Below are positions 34,305 through 46,800 of a stretch of 64,000 bases of DNA, one piece after another. The notes beneath the pieces were generated by a model, which saw only the letters and a list, made by a program, of their open reading frames with translations, was not told the DNA's origin and made no database searches. The first letter of the stretch is position 1, and each line of letters opens with the position of its first letter. Both the position numbers and the translations under genes were made by a program. Source of the DNA: Actinernus sp. WN-2022 (lineage: Eukaryota; Cnidaria; Anthozoa; Actiniaria; Actinernidae); assembly GCA_030867875.1 (NCBI GenBank), contig JAOWCC010001634.1:104511321-104575320 (forward strand), read 5' to 3'.

Positions 34305-35031
34305 ATATTAATAGCAGCAACACCTGTTGGTGCTATTAAGAGCACTGTAGGTAATTCAGGATATAGCGGTCCATATTTGAATATTTTTACTGCAGTGTGA
34401 TAAATTGCTCTGATCAGATGACTTTTGCCAGTACCAGCACCTCCTGTAACAAATAGGTGTATAGGCTTCACTTCCTCTGGCTTCAAAGAATTTAAGTTCT
34501 TAACTTTATTTCTACACCATGAGAGAACAATATCATATGCAGAACGCTATTCGGCATTTAAAAATCTAACACACTTATGTAATAAATCATCGGTGATACC
34601 CGATGGCTGGGTCTGGGTCAGAAGTGCTGGCACTCTTTGTTGTGTTTCTGAAGTTGGGGCTAAATGATCGGGTGACTGTTCATTAAATGGATTATCAGGT
34701 GTTACATCATTGTCCATTTGAGACTGTAAATCTTGATTTTCTTGATCACTGATAGAATCATAGGTGTGAAGGTTTCTAACTGGGTTGTCTCTCAGCATTT
34801 GTAGTGCATCATTTACTTCTTGTGCATTAGGTTCAGATATTGCTCTGTTCTTTTCCACCAAAGCTTGTACTGATATATCGAAGGTTCATGATCATGAAAT
34901 TTCATTAAATACGTTTGATCTAATCCAATGGGATCAGTAGACTCATTTCGCCATGGAAAATATAGCATGAGTAAATGATGAGAGAATCTCTCAGGCTGCT
35001 TATTTTTGCTTGGTGTGTGGAATCGTATTAC
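34305..35031 (-). pseudogene. Helentron helicase N-terminal part and linker
   Basis: Read from 35031 leftwards: VIRFHTPSKNKQPERFSHHL and YFPWRNESTD (the conserved block between Rep and helicase), then a hydrophilic linker (34861-34547). The helicase begins with HLFVTGGAGTGKSHLIRAI (Walker A, about 34450-34400) and LIAPTGVAAIN, where gypsy 2 interrupts it. A frame change near 34545 separates linker and helicase. The right-hand edge is the CACTA target site, whose other half is at 53543. Confidence 0.9.
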
Positions 35032-35480
35032 CCCTCATCAAATTGAAGTATACTTGAAATGTACTTAAAGTATACTTTTCAACACTTTTTTGTAGACTAA
35101 GTACATTTTTAGTATACTTGTGATGTACTTTCTACACAAAGTATATTCTGAGTACACTTGCTAAAATGTACTTCATATGTACTTATCACAAGCAAGTACA
35201 ATTCAAGTATACTTCAAATGTACTTAGGTTTCAAAGTATATTCTGAGTACACTTGTTAAAATGTACTTCATATGTACTTATCACAAGGAAGTACAATTCA
35301 AGTATACTTCAAATGTACTTTAAGGTTTAAGATGATATCTAATTATATAATTATAATAAATGATTGAACCCCAAAATATACTTGAAATGTACAGCACACC
35401 AATTCATGTTTAAATTATTTTAATTGTATAATAACCAGTGTGCAAAGTATATTTAAAGTATACTGCAGTCACTCTAATAA
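35032..35480. repeat. Left terminal and subterminal repeats of the 18.5-kb transposon
   Basis: After the TIR there are four exact AAGTATACTT words (about 35045, 35068, 35204, 35300) and many variants (AAGTATATTC, AAGTACAATT, AATGTACTT). A 96-bp tandem duplication (about 35135-35225 and 35230-35320) carries ATTCTGAGTACACTTG and ATGTACTTCATATGTACTTA in each copy. These resemble the subterminal protein-binding arrays of CACTA elements. Confidence 0.9.
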
Positions 35481-37204
35481 AAAAAATTAAAATGCTTGAA
35501 AACTATACCTTTTCCAGTGACACATCTGTGGATACCTTACATAGCGAGTACAATGTTACCCCCCCCCCCCCCCCAAAAAAAAGCCTGGGTCTCTAGGATC
35601 AGTCCTTTTCAAAAGTGTTTGGGAAATTGCCAACAAAATAGGTACTTTCATGTCCACAGTCTATTGATATGCAAAGCCTAAGAATATTCTTGACATCAAT
35701 GGCAACAAGCTGTTTCCCTTCCTTATGCACTGGAGTGATGTGACTTACAGTGGCACCAGTAAATGCATCACTTGACAAAGTTATGGTACTATTTTTACAA
35801 AGTTTTCTTGCAAGTGCTAGATACAAAGGTATGTGACAAATACAGGCGTCATTACAAAAGACTGCATTTGGACATTTTCTGGAGCACTTAACATAAAACA
35901 AAATCTCTGCAAAAGAATAAGTAACAATGTCTTCTAAATACTGTATGGTGTAACTGTTCCGGCTTACTACAGGTTTGTAATCTGTGGAATGGAAAATGTT
36001 ACTGTTGATGTTCAGTCTCTTAAACCTGTATACAGAGTCCTCACAAATGCTTCCACCGAGTATGGCTTCAACACAAGCTTTTTCTAATGGCAACAGCTGA
36101 TAAAGTGTCAGTGATCCAACAGTATAAATTCTTAGTGCAATATGATGTTCATGATAGTGGTTTACATGCCCACGTTTAGTAAGCTTCTCATATAACTCCT
36201 TAGCAAATGATCCATCAGGTAGAAGAGGAACCAGCTCTGGAATTTTTTGCTGAATGCAAACTGACAGAAGAATTTGAAACTCAACTTTCTGAGTGCCATG
36301 GAAAAACTTACGCAAATCTCCATTGTAGTCTTCGTACCAAAAACAAGAGAAGCTCCATAGTGGTCCTAGGTCAAAAACACAGTCTCTCAAATGCAGAAGA
36401 TTGTGTACATTAAAGGTATTGTACCTTTCACCATAAAGTCCGCCAATCCTTAAACAGAAGTTCAACAAAAGCGATTCTGCTTTTTTAAGTTCCTGTAACA
36501 ATATTGAGTCTTGAAGGAGGAGCCAAATACCCTCAACAAGAAGAATGAAGTGTTGATAATAATCATCTGGCAAAATTTCCCAGAGGCAAGGAAGTTCATA
36601 AAATAAAATAAATGAGCGCAATTCTGATGCTTTAAGTTGTGCCCTGTGCCCTCTAGACTCCTTGGAACACGGGATATGGTATTAGGAGGCTTTATCTTCA
36701 GTAGTCTTTCATCAACCATCCCCACTTTGTTTACAATATTCCAAGGTTCTTTACGGTATGTTTTATCAAACCATAAGGTTAAAAGCATTTTCATCACACC
36801 CAAGGCAGTCCCATGCATGTAATCAACAGGCACACCTCTTATGATATCAAACTTGGGTACTCCCATAAACCAGGAAAATCCTTTAATCCCTTTCACAATT
36901 GTGTTCTTTTCAGCATTTCCTTTCCTTTCCTGGGCTAATGAAGCAAATTCAAGAGTCTGCTCATGAGACCTTTTTTCTTGAAAACCAGTTCTGGGATAGT
37001 TTATGTTAAAAGGATATGTATGTGTGTGTCCTCTGGAACTTGTCTTTACAGTTTTTCCTTCTTCAAGACAATATGGACATCCATTAAATCCATTATACTG
37101 GCTAATATTCTGGAATAGGCATTTAGCTGGGGCATCCATTGTGGCACTGAGTACAATACCACGGATAGTTCGATGCTCACGATTGTGTAAATCAACAGGT
37201 ATAC

Positions 37205-38366
37205 CTATAATAATGAAACAACAGGGAACATTTACAAATGTTAATTAATTTCATATTCAACAAGGAAATTAACAGTTGGAACATTTAATCTTTAAAGGTG
37301 AATATTTATAATTATATTTAATTCAGTTTAGTTTAATTAATTATATATAGTGTACAGCTGATCTGACATGTACATGAATGTTGATATGCAATAATTACAC
37401 TTATACTTGTAAAAAAATAAAAAAATAAAATTGAAGTTTAAATATCCAGCTAAGGGGATGACAGGTAATCCTAGATGCATTGGAAGTAAATTGGAGGTTC
37501 TGTGCCCATGCAGGCTGTAAGTAGGGTCAGTGCTTGAGAGCTTGGTTGCCAGGCAACTGTGGCAACCAACCAGCCCAGCACACTGGGACATACAGGAGCA
37601 GAAAATAGGAAGAAAGAAAAGGTAGAGAGGGAGGGGAAACACAATCTACATTGTACATATGAAGAATGCTAATGTTATCCTAAAACACAGCAATTGCAAT
37701 CAATGCGATGAGCAACTGCAAAAGGACACAAAACGAAAAGACCTACATGTAAATAAGACAGCCAACCCTGTGAGCGTGCTACAGGAAGACCAATAATGTG
37801 TGGTGTATTTAACCATGTCTGAATGGACCTTTTGCAAGAATGCAATCACATGGCTGTACTGGGTGGATAAATAGCTTAATTCACATTATATTTAAAGGCA
37901 GTTGTGTTATTAGCAAAACCTCTTTGTAAATGCTATTTCCACCTCCAATCGAATGTTGATCTTTCTAAAACAGCGTTTGTAAGGATAGCTTGCCATCCAG
38001 CATCCATGGCAACCCTTACTCCCAAACTGACAGTCGGAAGTGCAATGACCCTGGTAGCTCAAATAAAAAGACTCCAGAGATTACTGTTATGCCAATTAAT
38101 GCAACTGGGCCATCAATGTGTATGTGAGACACAATTATTTTGCTCTGTACTCTAACTGCACATGTTAGTAATGCATGATATAGCTTTAAACAAGAAATTT
38201 CATCAATTTCTCAAAAATTATTATCTTTTAGAGTCAGTTATAAAATTTATGTCCATGTTATATCGGAGATAGATTGTATAACATGGCCATTCATTTACAT
38301 GCTAATTATTTTTTTGTAGATTGGAAATATTATATGCTTCAGTATTAACAACAGTCATGCATGTAC
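37205..38366 (-). other. Transposase intron 3
   Basis: Bounded by GTACAT (38366) and TTATTATAG (37205). No coding sequence inside. About 37450-37640 holds a GC-richer stretch without a recognised repeat. Confidence 0.6.
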
Positions 38367-38725
38367 CTTTGTTGAAGACATCTTTGAAGGACTCTGCAAA
38401 TGGTCGAAGGAATGTCATAAACAGAGGCTTGGAACTTCCAAACCAAAGGCCACTGAGGAGACGGTTCCTTCGTGAAAACCTTTTGATTTAAAATTATATG
38501 ATATAGTTACTGTATATAATACAAAGCCACAATGATAAAAAATAAAACCATATAACTCGGACCTGTTCTCTTTGGAATTCAAAATAAAAAGTACTATATG
38601 CTTTTCATATATACATGTATCCATAATGCATCCAATATGTATATATACATGTAAAATGTTATATATATTTTTCTCAAGCTCATTAATAATTCATGAGAGT
38701 TTTAGTCAATCAGAGGACTGCATTT

Positions 38726-38851
38726 GGTCACATGCATGAATCTTGATACCCAATGAAACACTAGATGAACATCACTAGTGATTTGGATATCCAAATCACT
38801 AGTGATGTTCATCTGTGCTCTCATTGGGTATCAAGATTCATGCATGTGACC
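38726..38851. repeat. 126-bp near-perfect palindrome
   Basis: GGTCACATGCATGAATCTTG at 38726 is mirrored at the right end. The centre is TTGGATATCCAA and the inner arms CATCACTAGTGATTTGGATA are mirrored exactly. A few mismatches lie near CAATGAAACACTAG. It lies in intron 2 of the transposase gene; it is a hairpin MITE or a cruciform-capable sequence. Confidence 0.9.
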
Positions 38852-39131
38852 ATAGTTAATAGAGTGGAATGGTTAGGAAACTCAGGGACCTTCTTTGTTA
38901 TAGGTCTTTGTTAGCTTTTTTCAACCACCACCGTGCACAAAACACAATAGCAATTCCAACATGTTAATCAATCAGCCAATAGAAAGGTGAGTTCAGTCGT
39001 TCAGGGAACGCTAATGAACTATGACCCTGCACAATCTTTTGTCTTACCCCCTTCCAACCTAAATCGCAGCACCTTTGTTAGCCCTTTTGAAGTTTGCCGG
39101 GTTTCCTAACCATTCCACTCTATTAACTATG
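38850..39131. mobile_element. 281-bp MITE with perfect 31-bp TIRs
   Basis: CATAGTTAATAGAGTGGAAT (38851 on) is mirrored exactly from 39131 inward, and the match continues GGTTAGGAAAC. ATGTGA at 38844-38849 and 39132-39137 may be the target duplication, with one extra base at the left. It appears to have inserted in the right end of the adjoining palindrome. Confidence 0.85.
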
Positions 39132-40800
39132 ATGTGATGGACCTAAGGATTACAGCATAAGTATGACTTTACATGGAGAAGTGAAGGAGATGACGGAAAT
39201 AAAATTTGGTGTCCAGTGTGACTCGAATCATCATCTTCATAGCTGCTCTTGACTACTAGTCCGCTGTCTTGCCCACTATGCTATCAGGCCGTTTGTTGAA
39301 ATGACCGTGACAAAATAACAACTTGTAGTCTATAATTGCGTTTATAACATATATATCTTTTATATCAAACTCATTAATAATTCATGATGGTAGATACTGT
39401 CTCATTTACATAATCTTTTGCTTCGATTTTCTCAGCCAAAATAAGTTGTATCGCCAAAATAACTGAAAACATTGACTCCATACATGCATGTACACCTACA
39501 TGTAGACATCTACATGTAGACATCTACATGTAGGCCTAAGTCAGAAACATAATTTTTGTCTGTGCTTTATCGAATTTACAAACTGACTCACTTTCAGCTT
39601 GAGTTTGTAAATCTGATAAAGCATGGCCGCCCATTCTGTATCAATAATTATATACTATTAAAATTCATACATTGTACATCTGTCTGTACTGTGTGTGTGT
39701 GTGTGTTTGTGCCAGCGATCTGATTGGTCAAATAATGTTCAGCAACTTGATTGGTCCAACAAACTCGAAAACTTTCAATCCGACTCTGAATTCAAGCTTA
39801 GGTGTGTCTTATTTTTCTTTTAATTATAAGGCTTAAAAATCCACTTAGACTTTAAATTACCTGCTTTTTCTCTCCCATTTGGCTAGGCAATAATAAGAAA
39901 TGGATGGTTGTGTGCAAAAATGGTTGAAGTGACTCTTGATCACATTCTGAATTCTCCCTTAGAAAACAAAGAAATTGAAGGAGAATTTAGACTGTAATCA
40001 GGAGACACTTGCACCCTTTTTGCACTGCCATGGCCCTTCAAATGATCTGGATGTTTATGAACTACTGGTACATTGTACTTTCTCAATAAAACATATAGTT
40101 TCTCTAATGTCACAAAAACCAGCAGAAACATTTCAAATAGGGGGAAATTATGCTACATGTAGCAATAATTAACCTTTGAACTGTTCAAACTGTCTGCAAT
40201 GTTAATTTGCATGTGATTATGCTGTTTCCTCTTGCATATGGTGGTCTTTGTATCAGTTCTATCTGGTAATATTTCAAGCTTGGCTGAATTATAATTCATT
40301 CGAAAGCTCAACAATTTATTTCAATGTAAAGTACACATGTACTCACTTGCTTAAAGATATATATATTTAGCCTACATGTAAGTATTTTCTCAATAATTCA
40401 CAAACTGTTCACCAAGATATAGAGACACAGCTAAAAAACTTTGAACCGTGGATGTACCTTATGAATTATTAATTAGTTTTAGAATCAACCTTCAAAATAA
40501 TCGGCCTTGTTCAATAACTTGATATTACATGTATGTTTTCTGACACTGCATGAACTTGGTTCACTCTAGCCCCAGGTGATCAAAGAGCTGATAATAATTT
40601 GCTTATAAATTATATTGACCAGATAAATTGATCTCCCTGTTGATCGGATAGTTGTAATTAACTATAGCTACATGTACATGTACTGTACTTTATTCTTATA
40701 TAATCCACTTGGTTAGGGATTTATTTGGAAAGTAGCATTTTGTCCACTCTATAAACAACTGGAACCTGTACAATTTAAAGCTGGATTGTCAACTTTTCAG
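39132..40800. other. Intron 2 of the transposase, remaining sequence
   Basis: No coding sequence. Contains a short tandem run CTACATGTAGACAT at 39497-39530, a (GT)n run near 39690, and an inverted pair TTATCGAATTTACAAACTGA / GAGTTTGTAAATCTGATAAA around 39565-39620. Confidence 0.5.
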
Positions 40801-40805
40801 GGTAA

Positions 40806-41087
40806 TAAAAGTAAGTAAGTAACTTTAGTAAGTAAGTAACTTTATTTAAGTGTCAAATGTATTTACATGTTATTGGTTATTGTAGCTTTGCAACAAATTG
40901 GGGACACTAGTCCTACGATTTTACGTCCTTATCCAAGAAGACGTGAAGGTCTAACCATTTGCAGTTGTTTCACAAAGGCTGTACCTTCTACTCAGTTATT
41001 TTATGACCCTGAGTGTTGGTCCGGCCGGGGCTTGAACCCGTGACTTCCCGCTCAACAGACTGGAGCTTAACCACTGAGCTAACCGGT
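40806..41087 (-). mobile_element. tRNA-derived SINE
   Basis: Read on the minus strand from 41087. The tRNA-like head has an A box TTAGCTCAGTGG and a B box GGGTTCAAGCCCC (about 41041-41029). A non-tRNA body follows with AACACTCAGGGTCATAAAAT and AGTGTCCCCAA. It ends GACACTTAAATAAAGTTACT and an (ACTT)n tail. It resembles an abundant coral SINE with the same tail. It lies in intron 2 of the transposase gene in the same orientation, a later insertion in the transposon. Confidence 0.85.
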
Positions 41088-41483
41088 AAAAGGTCTTAAA
41101 CATGCATGTTTAGGATATAACCAGTTTTACTTTCCTCTATCATTGGTACTATATAACAAAACATGCATTCAGTATATATACATGTAAGTTATTTATATCA
41201 ATTCACAACATGACTCACCTCATTTCAGGAGAAAACTCATTTATAACCACATACACTGGCCAAACACTATATTTGGAAGAATGGAATAGTGCCACCCCAT
41301 CAGTATTGATTTGAAAGGAAATATGGATTTCTGTACTCTTCTTGTTGGAAGGTGTACCCTTGAAGAAACCATCTTCTCCAAAGTGCTTGTTGTATAGCTG
41401 GCCGTCCATGACATCTTCAATGGCATCTTGGTGTTTTTTTTGCCTCGAGGATCTATATTCTAAAAGCTTGATAAAGTCATGCC

Positions 41484-42565
41484 CTGAAAAATGCAGCCAT
41501 AAGTTAATATGGTTACATTTTATAAAAAAAACTCTTGTAGTAAAAGCAAAAATAATTTTCATGCCGGAACCAAAAAGTCTGAAGGGAAATATACTGTGAG
41601 AATAAAGTACATGTAATTCCACATTAATTAGTATGCAAAATAATTATTGCCATTCACCCAAACACGAAATTCTAGGACAGATCCAGGATGTTCTGTGTTA
41701 AGGAGTTCGAAAGACATGTTTGATATACACAAGCGCGAAAATCATTTGGCAATTTCGTTGTTGTCTGTAACAAATTGTAAGTGAGCAAGAGAAAGGGGGT
41801 TTGATGGAACCCCCAAACACCCTCTGGATCTGCCACAGGTTTAGTTCAAGACAGCAGGAAGTTTGAGATAACCTAGTTCAAAAGTCTATTGTATTTAAGG
41901 AAGGTTCATTTCATATAACAAGGGGGGCAAGGCAAAGAGACAAAAGGGGCTCTTAATTTTCTTTGGGCAGTTAAAGGGGACTCTCAAGAATACTGGAGTT
42001 GCAAGGGGTTGGGTTATTTCACTGCAGTTCAGCAGGTGCTCAAAAAGGCAATGAAAATTTTGAGCTCCAAATTTTAACAACATCCTCACCCCCTGGCATA
42101 CCTACTTGACCATTCAAAAAGCGAACTGAATCACGTGGATTCAGATCAATTCAGTTTGGTGATAGAGAGGGGGGGGGGGGGGGTTATTTAAAAACACAGA
42201 ATGACGACAGATTATTTTTTTGTCAACAAGACTTGCATTTAAAGTACTAATAAACAACTTTTTATGTCCTTGTTTGTGGTTTGGCTCAATCAAAGCATAA
42301 AAGAGTTTTTAAGGAAATCCTGTTCCAAAGTTTCTTGTTTTTCTTATTTCGGTGCTCCAAATTGACAGGACAGGAACTAGGGGAGGGGAGGGGTTATTAG
42401 AGAAGGGGGGCTTATTTCAAAACTTGACCCTGAAAAAAGGAGGGCTTGTTAGAGAGAAGGGTGGGGGGGGGGGGGGGGGGTTATTAGAGCATTTACGGTA
42501 TGTTGATGGTCCCTACACAAAGAATCAATTTTACATACATGTACATAACTCCTAAGCTTACTTAC
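41484..42565 (-). other. Transposase intron 1, with G-rich MITE-like pieces
   Basis: Bounded by GTAAGTAAG (42565) and TTTTTCAG (41484). Contains three poly-G runs (about 42165, 42405, 42463) next to GGGTTATT or GGGCTTATT words, which look like pieces of a G-rich non-autonomous repeat. No coding sequence; a plus-strand Gly-rich frame at 42352-42555 is an artefact of the G runs. Confidence 0.6.
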
Positions 42566-43463
42566 GATTGACCAGAGTCTGAAGCTGATTAACAAGTGGA
42601 ATTACCAAGAAAAACGACGAGGCTCCTTTTGTCTTCAAATCCTTCAAACAATGTTTCTTCTTGCAATTATTGGGCAATGATTGACCAAAGTATTCGTAGC
42701 AAAACGTACAGTAATAGTGGTATTGGAGGGGGTTTCTCAGTTTCATAAAAAACTTTCGGAGCAGAGCCATGGAAGAAGCCATCATATTTGGTAACGCACA
42801 ATGGACATTTATTAAGACGAGAAGATCTGACAATGCAACACCAGAAATGTTATGCCGAACTGCAAATGTAATAACAAGCAGCAAACTAACGCCAAGGGAA
42901 ATTCGAGCACCTTCATACAATGGGACATTGTTGTTAAAATCGTCGGCCGCAGTTGGATTAGCTGGAAAACTATCCCCTTCTAGTTCGTGTTCTAGATCTT
43001 CTGCATCGAATTCGTCCAAATCGTCTTTCAAATCATAACTATCTGTTCTTTGCGTTTCAAAGAGTGCGGGATCCGCGGGATCATACGCATCTTCGCATAT
43101 TTGCGATACTGAAACGTTGTCGATTTCATTTTGCCACGCATTTTGCTCCATCCCGCTATAGCTATCTAGCTCTCCGGCTATGGAATTATCAGGCGGTGGA
43201 ATAAACTGGAGTTCGGCTGGTGTCTGGGCTGGTTCCTCTGTCTCAGATTCAGATATTATTTCTTGAATGTCATTGTCAACAGATTCATCATGATCTTCAG
43301 TTTCACTTGCAAGGTCATGAGTTGTGGCATCGTCAGATGAAGCTGGAACTCATAAAAGATCGTTCCTGTCTTTATATTTTGTTGACTTCGGAATAGCCAT
43401 CGATGGATCAGAAAGGTATTCGTTATAAAGCCCTCTCCTTTTCATACTACTTTGGTTCTCCAT

Positions 43464-43861
43464 GACTCGTGAATTTCGGTTTTTCTGAATTTCAGGCTCG
43501 AACGGCGTGGTTGTGATATTTTGATAACATGGAAGTGAGGCGTGACAATTAAGGTGTGACTAGTGCTGAATCGGCGCGTGCGCGTTCGAGCGGGTCGGCA
43601 CAAAAGTCGAACTTCAATCTTCATATACTTAAATTGTATCACGATTTTGTTTTAAATAAAGGTCACAAGAGGTCGCTTGTTTTTTCTAAATTAAGATGCT
43701 TCTAGATTCTTCTTCTTCTGTCACGTTGGCGTCTTATATTACCAGTACAGGTCACTTTATTTGGTTTATTCTGAACAGTTTCGTGACCTGTGAACGCGCG
43801 TTTGTTCTAGCTCGCTACCTTGTACTCTAAATCTCGCCATATTATCTGTATATTTAGAAAT
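43464..43861. promoter_or_regulatory. Divergent promoter region between transposase and BEN gene
   Basis: 398 bp separate the two ATG codons, which point away from each other. The middle (about 43560-43620) is GC-richer with GGCGCGTGCGCGTTCGAGCG. No clear TATA box was seen near either start. Shared bidirectional control is an inference from the geometry. Confidence 0.65.
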
Positions 43862-46800
43862 ATGAACAGTCGTAAAAGAACGGCGAAGCCATCTACTAAG
43901 TATGCGAATGAAGGTAAGTAAGTTACGTAATTTAATTACTGTAAAACGTATTAGCCCGTATTTAGAGACTATATTTGAGCTATTAAACCTAGATACGTGT
44001 TCTTTTGAATAAATGCAGCCATGCAACTATACGTCATCCAAATTAACTTTAAAGCTTTATTTCCTCTGATCTTGCTTTCCATATCACTTTATGCATTAAA
44101 CCCCAATCGAAGATTTGTTCCCGCCTAATATTCTGAATATTTAATACATTTTATTATTATTATAAACGTTTATTATTTTAGGCGCAAATTCAAAAATTAG
44201 GTTCAGAATCTTTAGCTTTCTATAAAGATTTTTGAGTACCTCACACAGGATATGGAGTGCATGATCATGTAGTTAAACATAGCGATTCGTACTCCACCAA
44301 ATGTGATCTAAATTTAACATTTAAGTATAAAAACACGCGTCGGGTACGTTAATTTCCCCCGCTCTTTTTGTAAGCCAGGTCGGATTACAATTTTATATGG
44401 ACTGATAGTTTGCGAATGTCTATGTTGTTTTTCTGCCCTTCATTTTACCTTTTTCATCCTTAGTTTTTGTGTTTAACTTCTCAATGAACTTAGAAGGGGT
44501 TAAATCAACATTTTAAAAGGGCCGAAATTCGATAAAAAAAATTGTATTGATCCATTGAAAAAGACAGCTAGGGGTTAAAAACATACGAAATGTACACTAT
44601 AATTCTAGTTGAAGAAGTTGTCCTCGCTTTGGAGAAGAAATGCAGCGAAAATGAGTGGAAATAAATTGGCAAAACTTAATTCATTCTTTTTTCTACCACG
44701 CCCATACTTGAACTTGCAGTGCAGTCAAATATGACATTGATCGACAAATAGATTTGTGGCCAAAACTCAAAATACGTACTATAATTAGTTTTGTGGATTA
44801 TAGCCATCGCTGAATCAAAGAAAATGTAAATCAAGAGACATTTGAATTCAGTTTTATATAGATAAAGCTTGATATAACGAAGTTGATGTAAACAGACGGA
44901 GGGCGGCGAAAACGGAATTAAAAGAGCATTCTAGTTTTATTCAGACTCAGGTCTTCAGGAGCAGCTAGGTCGGTTGCATGCTGTCACTTGTTCACCAGGA
45001 AAATATATAGCCCAATTAAGTAAGTACACTCTTTCTGAGATCCTTTCTGAGTCGAACTGTCAAGATCTCGCTGTGAATTAAGTTTGCATGAGGACCAAAC
45101 AAACTCAAACTTATAACCCGAAAGTGAAACTCGTATAAAGCTTCAAGTTAAGCCATATACTTATGTAGTTGCTTCTTTGGTGGGTTTTGGAAAAGCATTT
45201 TCTTTCATATTATTTATTTCTTCGTGATCGAGAAACAGATAAATATGCGAGCGGCCATTTTGGTATTTAACAATATGCCTTACATTGCGCTCTTCAGGTG
45301 AATATAGCGACGTATGACGTATTTCTCGACCAATTAGAGCAAAGGAATATCTAGCTATAATTATACTAAATGGTATATAAATCAAATTCATTATATGTTA
45401 TGTAAAGTTATATAAGAGAGAAAATGAGTGACCACTGTCAAGAGGATAACAAAAATGAGGTTATATGGTTTAACCGGAATGGCATATCAGGAAATACATT
45501 TTAACATAATTATATTTGTTCATAATAAACAGTCCTAAAATAGACAAATATTATACTTTAGATATATTGTTTATCATGTTATTGCGGTAATATTTTTTAT
45601 TTTCAGATGTCTTTTTGGTTGGGTCAATCAAAACATATATTTTGGACAACGTACATTAGCTATATATTAATCTTGAAATTAGTGCTCATTAATTATTCCA
45701 CAAAAAGGTACTTACAATATATTATTATGCAATAATTATGTATATTTACTAGCAACTACATGTACACAGGACCTGGCTATTATAAACATTGTTTTCTCTT
45801 TCTTTGTTATAGAATATGTGTTGGTTCAATTTGTTTCTGATGGGGTGAGGGAGGTTGTGACCTCAGACAAGGTTTCCACCAGTGATGAAGGAGGAGTCTG
45901 GAGGGCACAATATATAGATGGTCATTTTTATGACTGTTTTATTATCAGCAGAAATGGTAATTAAGTTGTTTTGTTTTTCCTTTATAAATATTACTCAATA
46001 ATGCATATATCTTTGTAATTGCATAATTGTAATAAGTGATAATTGTAGTGGTTATGTAGTGGGATGTAATACACATGCATATACATATATGCATGTACAT
46101 ATATATGTAATTAATTATATGGTTTGGTTTCTAAGATTTCCTAGGTTCTCAAACAAAAGTGTTTCCCTGGTTTTGATTTAATAAACTACCAAAAAGGTCG
46201 ACATGCAGTGTCAAATTAAGTAACACTCATGCAGCTAAACCATTTTTTCATGCATTAAGTTTAGATAATATTATAGCAATATAAACATTCTTTGGCTTTA
46301 AAAAATAATACTTGCATTAAATATCTGTTCAACAGAAGACAAGGATTCTCTGATGAAACTGAAGATGAAAATGTCATCAGGGATGAAGCAGACAAAGCAG
46401 TCAAAGCAAAAACCAAAAGCAGTGGAAACTGTAAAGTCTACATTAAAAGAGAAGGTCCTAAAAAACAGCACCAAAAAGAAGGAAGCAAGTACAACTGTGC
46501 ATGCAAAGAAGGCATCTGTACCAAATGTGACTGGAAGCACTAGTATGAGTAAAGCACGACAAGATACAGATTTGAATCTTCTCTCTCAGATGAAGAGTTG
46601 TGGGATGTTTGTCCCACATGTACAGCAGCAGTCTACCCCTAATAATGAGGACAGATCCAGAATGGCCCATGACAGCACTATCAACGAATACACCACTCTT
46701 CATGATTACAGCTCTATTATTGATGATTCTGATTCCAATGAAAGCATTAGTACTAATTACAGTGGCAACACATCTGGATTTAGAGATATGGAAATAGAAA

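Larger units (their letters stand above)
35599..43463 (-). pseudogene. TNP2-like CACTA transposase, four exons, one stop and one frameshift
   Basis: Exons by splice sites and phase: 43463-42566, 41483-41219, 38479-38367, 37204-35599; about 960 residues if continuous. Exon 1 has an acidic N-terminus, then PLYEGARISLGVSLLLV, LLVLINVHCALPN and a Cys-rich CTFCYEYF..CKKKHC region. Exon 2 has RSSRQK and NTDGVALFHSSKYSVWPVYV with a likely catalytic Asp. Exon 3 has LLSGLWFGSSKP. Exon 4 has MDAPAKCLFQN, GCPYCLEEGK, GVPVDYMHG, NVHNLLHLRD and WSFSCFWYEDYNGDL (candidate Asp and Glu). Exon junctions join conserved blocks in the right phase. Defects: TGA at codon 38 (43352-43350; a CGA-to-TGA change would explain it) and a 1-nt deletion near 36640, which also explains the exon 4 length. 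The enzyme would cut and rejoin the element ends. Confidence 0.88.

Noticed and set aside
41029..41087. A tRNA gene
   Set aside because: A and B boxes are present but the sequence continues into a SINE body with an (ACTT)n tail and does not fold as a full cloverleaf; it is the SINE head.
42769..43038. Plus-strand Ser-rich frame
   Set aside because: Antisense to transposase exon 1, where the sense frame has conserved blocks and fits the splice phases.
46298..46540. Minus-strand frame antisense to BEN exon 3
   Set aside because: A shadow of the Lys-rich coding exon; hydrophobic composition is the complement of the Lys codons.
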